From Caulobacter zeae (lineage in GTDB: Bacteria; Pseudomonadota; Alphaproteobacteria; Caulobacterales; Caulobacteraceae), in assembly GCF_002858925.1 (NCBI RefSeq), contig NZ_PJRS01000039.1, forward strand, positions 1 to 64,000: DNA of 64,000 nucleotides, given 5' to 3'. Made by a program: the position numbers and the translations under genes. The notes beneath the pieces were generated by a model that did not search any database, had not been told where the DNA came from, and was given only the letters and a program-made list of their open reading frames with translations. Shown one piece after another: positions 59,149 through 64,000 of the stretch (its first letter is position 1; each line of letters opens with the position of its first letter).

Positions 59149-62058
59149 TTATGCCCTTTGCGCGTCCCAGAGGGCCACGGCGTCGGCGTCGCGAAGGCTA
59201 AGCTCCGGATAGCGGGGGTCGGTTCCCACTTCCGGCAGGATGCGCCACGAACGGGCGCACTTCTGACCTTCGGCCTTTACCGGATCCACCGACACGCCCT
59301 TGACCTCGTCGATCGTGAACGCGCCGCCCTCGCCGGCGACCAGGGTCGCGGCGCTGGTGCGGAACACCTCGGCGGCGTCCAGGCCCTCGAAGGCGGCCAG
59401 AAGTTCGGCGTCGGCGATGTGGACGACCGGCGCGGCCTCAAGGGCCGAACCGATGCGCTTTTCGCGGCGCTCGACTTCCAGGGCCCCGGTGACGACGCCG
59501 GTGACGGCTTCGACTTTGGCCCAGCGTGCGGCCTCGGCCTGGTTTTCCCAGGCCGCCGGGGTCTGCGGAATCACGCGCAGGGCCACCGGGCCGGCTTCGG
59601 GGAAGCGGGTGACCCAGGCCTCTTCCATCGTGAAGCTGGCCAGCGGGGCCAGCCAGATGGTCAGGCGATCGAACACGTAGTCCAGCACGGTGCGATAGGC
59701 GCGGCGGCGCAGGGCCGTCGGCGCGTCGCAATAGAGGCTGTCCTTGCGGATGTCGAAGAACAGGGCCGACAGGTCGCCCTGGCAGAAGTCGACCAGCGGC
59801 CGGATCACGTCGGAGAAGCGATAGCTCTCGTAGGCGGCCTTCACCTGGCCATCCAGCTCCCACAGGCGGTGCAGGATGAACTTCTCCAGCGGCGGGAAGT
59901 CGGCGTCGTCGGTGACCCGCTCTTCCTCGGTGAAGCCGGCCAGCGCGCCCAGCAGGTAGCGCATGGTGTTGCGCAGCTTGCGATAGGCGTCGGTGGTGGT
60001 GGCCAGGATCGTCTTGCCGATCCGCTGGTCTTCCGAATAGTCGACCATGGCCGCCCACAGCCGCAGGATCTCGGCGCCGGACTCCTTGGTGATGGCCTGG
60101 GGCTCGATCGTGTTGCCCTTGGACTTGGACATCTTCTCGCCGTTCTCGTCCATGGTGAAGCCATGGGTCAGGACGGCCTTGTAGGGCGCGCGGCCGCGCG
60201 AGCCGCAGCCTTCGAGCAGGCTGGACTGGAACCAGCCGCGATGCTGGTCGGAGCCTTCCAGATAGAGGTCGGCCGGCCAGGCGCTGTCGTCGCGGCCCTC
60301 GATGGTGAAGGCGTGGGTGCAGCCGCTGTCGAACCAGACGTCGAGGATGTCGACGACCTTCTCGTACTGGGCCGGATCATGCACGCCCAGGAAGTCGGCG
60401 TCCGGACGGGTGAACCAGGCGTCGGCCCCGCCCTCCTTGATGGCCGCCAGGATGCGGGCGTTGACCTCGGCGTCGACCAGCGGGTGGCCGGTGTGCTTGT
60501 CGACGAACATCGCCAGCGGCGTGCCCCAGTTGCGCTGGCGGCTGATCAGCCAGTCGGGACGCGTCTCGACCATCGCGCCGATGCGGTTGCGGCCGGCGTC
60601 GGGGTGGAAGGCGGTGTCGGCGATGGCCTGGACGGCCGTCTCGCGCAGGGTCTTGCCGCCCAAGGCCTCGACCTCGTGGTCCATGCGGATGAACCACTGC
60701 GGGGTGTTGCGGAAGATCACCGGGGCCTTGGAGCGCCAGCTGTGCGGATAGCTGTGCTCGACGCGGCCGCGGGCCAGCAGGTTGCCGGCCTCGATCAGCT
60801 TGTCCATCACCGCGCCGTTGGCGGGGCCGAACTTGCCGGTCTTCTTGCCCTCGGTCTCGATGACCTTGAGGCCGCCGAACAGCGGCACATGGGCGTAGTA
60901 GGCGCCGTCCGGGTCGACCGTGTCGGGGATCTCGCGATGACCGTGGGCCAGCCAGACCTGATAGTCGTCGGCGCCGTGGCCCGGCGCGGTGTGCACGAAG
61001 CCCGTGCCCGCATCGTCGGTGACGTGGTCGCCGGCCAGCAGCGGGACGGCGAAGCCGTAGTGGCTGTCGAGGTCGGCCAGCGGGTGAGCCAGGACCATGC
61101 CCTCGCAGTCGACGCTTTCGACCTTCTCGAAGGCGGCGACCTTGGCGGCCTTGAAGACCGCCTCGGCCAGCTTTTCAGCCACGATCAGGCGGTCGCCGAC
61201 CTGGGACCAGGGCGCGAACTCGAGCCCCTCCTCCAGCGCCTTCACCTCGAAGACGGCGTAGGGGATGTCAGGGTTGTAGGAGACCGCGCGGTTGGCCGGG
61301 ATCGTCCAGGGCGTGGTCGTCCAGATCACCAGCTTGGCGCCCTGGGCCGCGTCCGAGCCTTCGACGACCGGGAACTTCACCCAGATCGTGGGCGAGACGT
61401 GGTCGTGGTACTCGATCTCGGCGTCGGCCAGGGCCGTGCGCTCGACCGGGCTCCACATCACCGGCTTGGAGCCGCGATAGAGCTGGCCGCTCGAGGCGAA
61501 GCGGTGAAATTCCTCGACGATCTTGGCTTCAGAGGTGAAGTCCATGGTGGCGTAGCGGTTCCACCAGTCGCCCAGCACGCCCAGGCGCTGGAACTCGACC
61601 TTCTGGGCCTCGATCCAGCCGGCGGCGTAGGCGCGGCATTCGCGTCGGAACTCCTCGGCCGGAACCTCGTCCTTGCGACGGCCCTGGCTGCGGAACTTCT
61701 CCTCGATCTTCCACTCGATCGGCAGGCCGTGGCAGTCCCAGCCCGGCACGTAGTCGACGTCGTAGCCGAGCGCGAAGCGCGAGCGGACGACGAAGTCCTT
61801 CAGCGTCTTGTTCAGCGCGTGGCCGATGTGGATGGCGCCGTTGGCGTAGGGCGGGCCGTCGTGCAGCACGAACAGCGGCGCGCCGTCGGCCTGGCGCTTG
61901 GCGCGGACCGCGCCGTACAGGCCCTTGTTGGACAGGGCCGCCCAGCCCTCGAGGATCTCGGGCTCCTTCTTGGGCAGGCCCGCGCGCATCGGGAACGGCG
62001 TGTCGGGAAGGAAGACGGTTTCGCGGTAGTCGCGGGCGGGCGCGGCGTCATCGGCCAT
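59149..62058 (-). CDS. ileS: Isoleucyl-tRNA synthetase
   Basis: A 969-residue class I synthetase. PPYANGAIHIGHALN is the HIGH motif region and NGEKMSKSKGN the KMSKS motif; TTTPWTIPANRAVSYNP lies in the editing domain. The C-terminal zinc-finger part is reduced: only CARSWRILPEVG remains of the expected cysteine pairs. It charges tRNA-Ile in the cytoplasm. It is followed by a repeat and lspA. The ATG at 62058 begins MADDAAPARDYRETVFLPDT, the usual family N-terminus. Confidence 0.95.
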   Translation of the reverse strand: MADDAAPARDYRETVFLPDTPFPMRAGLPKKEPEILEGWAALSNKGLYGAVRAKRQADGAPLFVLHDGPPYANGAIHIGHALNKTLKDFVVRSRFALGYDVDYVPGWDCHGLPIEWKIEEKFRSQGRRKDEVPAEEFRRECRAYAAGWIEAQKVEFQRLGVLGDWWNRYATMDFTSEAKIVEEFHRFASSGQLYRGSKPVMWSPVERTALADAEIEYHDHVSPTIWVKFPVVEGSDAAQGAKLVIWTTTPWTIPANRAVSYNPDIPYAVFEVKALEEGLEFAPWSQVGDRLIVAEKLAEAVFKAAKVAAFEKVESVDCEGMVLAHPLADLDSHYGFAVPLLAGDHVTDDAGTGFVHTAPGHGADDYQVWLAHGHREIPDTVDPDGAYYAHVPLFGGLKVIETEGKKTGKFGPANGAVMDKLIEAGNLLARGRVEHSYPHSWRSKAPVIFRNTPQWFIRMDHEVEALGGKTLRETAVQAIADTAFHPDAGRNRIGAMVETRPDWLISRQRNWGTPLAMFVDKHTGHPLVDAEVNARILAAIKEGGADAWFTRPDADFLGVHDPAQYEKVVDILDVWFDSGCTHAFTIEGRDDSAWPADLYLEGSDQHRGWFQSSLLEGCGSRGRAPYKAVLTHGFTMDENGEKMSKSKGNTIEPQAITKESGAEILRLWAAMVDYSEDQRIGKTILATTTDAYRKLRNTMRYLLGALAGFTEEERVTDDADFPPLEKFILHRLWELDGQVKAAYESYRFSDVIRPLVDFCQGDLSALFFDIRKDSLYCDAPTALRRRAYRTVLDYVFDRLTIWLAPLASFTMEEAWVTRFPEAGPVALRVIPQTPAAWENQAEAARWAKVEAVTGVVTGALEVERREKRIGSALEAAPVVHIADAELLAAFEGLDAAEVFRTSAATLVAGEGGAFTIDEVKGVSVDPVKAEGQKCARSWRILPEVGTDPRYPELSLRDADAVALWDAQRA

Positions 62059-62236
62059 GGGAAGGCTATCCAGCTCTGGAATGTCGGAAGAAGGCGGGTG
62101 GAACCCGGCGCGCGCTGGAGGTCTCGTCCGGCGGCGTCACGCCGGGCGGATAATTCGCGCGATCTTCCGAACGAAACTCATGGAGCGAGGGGATAGCAGA
62201 GCGACGTCCGCCCGCAAAGGGGAGCCTGACAAGGAA

Positions 62237-62262
62237 ACGGCCGCTCCAGATGGAGCGGCCGT
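62237..62262 (-). terminator. Hairpin with T-rich tail, likely terminator of yebC
   Basis: ACGGCCGCTCCA and TGGAGCGGCCGT form a perfect 12-base stem with a two-base loop. Reading on the minus strand, the sequence after the stem is TTTCCTTG, so it can end the transcript from yebC. Confidence 0.7.
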
Positions 62263-62274
62263 CTGCTTGGTGCG

Positions 62275-62366
62275 TGGTCCTCGTCCTTCGACAGGCTCAG
62301 GATGAGGACCATTGCAGGCTCGGTCAGCAGAGAACCTCATCCTGAGCTTGTCGAAGGATAAGGTTC
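62275..62366. repeat. Twin-hairpin repeat with complementary loops (family B, inverted copy)
   Basis: The arms GGTCCTC-x-TCC / GGA-x-GAGGACC enclose TTCGACAGGCTCA, and AACCT-x-ATCC / GGAT-x-AGGTT enclose TGAGCTTGTCGAA. The loops are complementary to each other with one G-U type difference. Relative to 26383-26479 the two hairpins are swapped, so the copy is inverted. Confidence 0.85.
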
Positions 62367-62378
62367 CGCCGCGAAGGA

Positions 62379-63131
62379 TCAGCCCAGCTTGGCCAGCTCT
62401 TCTTCGCTGATGTCGGCGCTGGAATAGACGTTCTGGACGTCGTCGTCCTCATCCAGGGCGTCCAGCAGCTTCATCAGGGTCGCGACGCTGTCGCCGGTGA
62501 CCTCGTTCAGCAGCTTGGGCTTCCAGACGATCTTGGTCGAGGAGGCTTCGCCGAACTTGGCTTCGAGAGCCGACGACACCTCGTTGAGGTCCTCGAAGGC
62601 GGTGTAGACGGTGTGGCCGCCGTCTTCGCCCATGTCGCTCTCGACGTCCTGGGCGCCGGCCTCGATGGCGGCTTCCATCATGTCGTCTTCGCTGGCCTTG
62701 GCGGCCGGATACTCGATCTGGCCCAGGCGGTCGAAGTTGAAGGTCACCGAGCCGGTGGCGCCCAGGTTGCCGCCGTACTTTGAGAACAGCGAGCGGACGT
62801 TCGACGCCGCGCGGTTCTTGTTGTCGGTCAGCACCTCGACGATCACGCCCACGCCGCCGGGGCCCATGCCCTCGTAGCGGATCTCGGTGTAGTCGGCCGC
62901 ATCGCCCATCTGCGACTTCTTGATGGCGCGCTCGATGACGTCCTTGGGCAGGCTTTCGGCCTTGGCGTTGTTCACGGCCAGGCGCAGGCGCGGGTTCATG
63001 GCCGGGTCCGGCAGGCCCGTCTTGGCCGCCACGGTGATTTCGCGCGACAGCTTGGAGAACAGCTTGGAACGCGCGGCGTCGGCGCGGCCCTTGCGGTGCA
63101 TGATGTTCTTGAATTTCGAGTGGCCGGCCAT
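62379..63131 (-). CDS. yebC: YebC/PmpR-family protein
   Basis: A 250-residue protein starting [20 protein letters not shown], the invariant YebC N-terminus. [20 protein letters not shown] and [18 protein letters not shown] are central signatures. YebC proteins were described as transcription regulators and more recently as ribosome-associated factors. The ATG at 63131 is clear. It precedes the ileS promoter region on the same strand. Confidence 0.94.
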   Translation of the reverse strand: MAGHSKFKNIMHRKGRADAARSKLFSKLSREITVAAKTGLPDPAMNPRLRLAVNNAKAESLPKDVIERAIKKSQMGDAADYTEIRYEGMGPGGVGVIVEVLTDNKNRAASNVRSLFSKYGGNLGATGSVTFNFDRLGQIEYPAAKASEDDMMEAAIEAGAQDVESDMGEDGGHTVYTAFEDLNEVSSALEAKFGEASSTKIVWKPKLLNEVTGDSVATLMKLLDALDEDDDVQNVYSSADISEEELAKLG

Positions 63132-63251
63132 TCGGAGGCTCTTCTCTGATCTGACGATGGAATGGGTTGGCGGCGCTTCTACCGCCTGGAAGCGTGTCTT
63201 GTCACCCCAGGGGGCGCTCGCGACCCGCCCATTCCATCGCCGGACGCAGGA

Positions 63252-63668
63252 TCAGGCGACCTTCAGCTCCACCACCACGTTGCCGCGGGTGGCCTTGGAG
63301 TACGGGCACACCTGGTGGGCCTTGTGCAGCAGGTCCTCGGCCACCGCGCGGTCGACCTCGGGAGCGTTGAGCGTCAGGCGCACGCCGATGTGGAAGCTGA
63401 CGTCGTCCTTGATGAGGTCGACCTCGCTGTCGAGGCTGTGCTCGCCAAGCTTGACGCTCTGGTTACGGGCCACCAGGCCCAGCGCGCCGAGGAAGCAGGC
63501 CGCGTAGCCCGCCGCGAACAGCTGCTCGGGATTGGTGCCCTCGCCATTGCCGCCCAGCGACTTGGGATAGCCCAGCTGGACGTCCAGGTGGCCGTCGTCG
63601 GTCTTGGCGGTCCCCTGGCGCCCGCCCACGGCGTGGGCCTTGGCGGTATAAACGGCGGTGTCGGTCAT
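63252..63668 (-). CDS. ohr: Organic hydroperoxide resistance protein, Ohr-type
   Basis: A 138-residue OsmC/Ohr-fold peroxidase. The catalytic cysteines are in AAGYAACFLGAL and HKAHQVCPYSKATRGN; TNPEQLFAAGYAACF is the Ohr signature. The enzyme reduces organic peroxides with lipoylated partners in the cytoplasm. AGGAG is six bases before the ATG at 63668. No OhrR regulator gene is adjacent, which is less usual. Confidence 0.92.
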   Translation of the reverse strand: MTDTAVYTAKAHAVGGRQGTAKTDDGHLDVQLGYPKSLGGNGEGTNPEQLFAAGYAACFLGALGLVARNQSVKLGEHSLDSEVDLIKDDVSFHIGVRLTLNAPEVDRAVAEDLLHKAHQVCPYSKATRGNVVVELKVA

Positions 63669-63758
63669 GGAGGGCTCCTGTGCTTGCCTCCGGGGGAGTT
63701 GGGCCGGAGATCGTGACGGATGCAAGCGGGAGTGGATTGTATGGAAGACGCCTTGCCT

Positions 63759-63819
63759 GATCCCTCTCCCGTGGGGAGAGGGAGGGGCCCGCCGCGAAGC
63801 GGTGGGAGGGTGAGGGCGT
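63759..63819. repeat. Short GC-rich hairpin repeat (family A relative)
   Basis: GATCCCTCTCCC pairs with GGGGAGAGGG, followed by CCGCCGCGAAGCGGTGGGAGGG, broken here as CCGCCGCGAAGCGG and TGGGAGGG. The pattern CCCTC-hairpin plus CGAAGCGGTGG is the same as in the larger family A elements. Confidence 0.6.
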
Positions 63820-63888
63820 AGGAACACCTACAGGCAAAACCAAGGTTACTTCACTTGCCTTCCGAAGATCGTCGTCGAGGCTGGCGTA

Positions 63889-64000
63889 ATGGATAGGATC
63901 GCCAGCGCTCGCCGCCTTCGCCGCACCCAAACCTTCGCCGAGACCAAACTCTGGGAGATCCTGCGAAACGGACGCCTGGATGGCTCCAAGTTTCGACGTC
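63889..64000 (+). CDS. DUF559 endonuclease-like protein, N-terminal part
   Basis: Cut by the window end after 37 codons. The translation MDRIASARRLRRTQTFAETK LWEILRNGRLDGSKFRR matches the DUF559 family (RxLRxxxTxAExxLWxxLRxxxLxGxKFRR), relatives of very-short-patch repair nucleases. Such genes are common as orphan accessory genes in alphaproteobacteria. GAGG lies about nine bases before the ATG. Confidence 0.8.
   Translation, partial: MDRIASARRLRRTQTFAETKLWEILRNGRLDGSKFRR

Larger units (their letters stand above)
62059..62378. other. Intergenic region between yebC and ileS
   Basis: A 320-base region that should hold the ileS promoter. It contains a hairpin at 62237-62262 and the twin-hairpin repeat at 62275-62366. 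I found no tRNA-binding T-box-like leader and no coding frame. Confidence 0.6.

Noticed and set aside
59011..62196. A 1061-codon plus-strand frame opposite ileS
   Set aside because: Shadow frame of a well-defined essential gene; no motif of its own.

Overview
The window is high-GC, tightly packed chromosomal DNA from an alphaproteobacterium, most likely Caulobacter or a close relative. Supporting signs are the gene orders tlpA/argH-lipoprotein-lysA and ileS-lspA-DUF3035, a bactofilin, PraR/SinR-type XRE regulators, frequent GTG/TTG starts and many GC-rich intergenic hairpin repeats. I see no prophage, insertion sequence or CRISPR array.

Layout. 0-4.5 kb: the 5' end of a UDP-glucose dehydrogenase, an SGNH hydrolase, a GAF hybrid histidine kinase and an EreA/ChaN-like secreted protein. 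4.8-13.7 kb: a complete, unusual kdp potassium operon on the minus strand. In transcription order it reads small membrane peptide, kdpF, kdpA, kdpB, another small membrane peptide, an outer-membrane beta-barrel, kdpC, kdpD, kdpE. 14-21 kb: HNH nuclease, AlkA-type glycosylase, GreA-like factor, a TetR regulator facing a 37-residue membrane peptide across a perfect palindrome, gluQ, and an acyltransferase/membrane protein/regulator operon with its own operator-like site. 21-31.5 kb: mostly housekeeping genes (tlpA, argH, lptM-like, lysA, aroC, queCED) plus a serine-recombinase-fold protein without its catalytic residues.

32-44.4 kb is the accessory, regulatory part. It holds a TonB-dependent receptor, a CBS-domain hybrid kinase whose kinase core looks dead, a LuxR/LuxI quorum-sensing pair with candidate operators, a PraR-like XRE regulator, a PilZ protein, a TadE/TadG pair, a Phd/YefM-antitoxin-like domain fused to two PAS domains, and a second PraR-like regulator. 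Read together, this could be a cell-density and surface-attachment control cluster; that link is inference from neighbourhood.

44.6-64 kb: tRNA-Met, glycosyltransferase, PQQ-type sugar dehydrogenase, a two-domain retropepsin-like protein with a PDZ end, a parDE toxin-antitoxin pair overlapping an L-2-hydroxyglutarate-oxidase-like gene, a fused indolepyruvate:ferredoxin oxidoreductase divergent from an Lrp regulator, an Mpo1-like protein, bactofilin, a BamF-like lipoprotein, lspA, ileS, yebC, ohr and the start of a DUF559 gene.

Repeats recur throughout. One GC-rich family supplies the C-terminus and stop codon of aroC and the ribosome binding site of gluQ. A second family is a pair of hairpins whose 13-base loops are complementary to each other.
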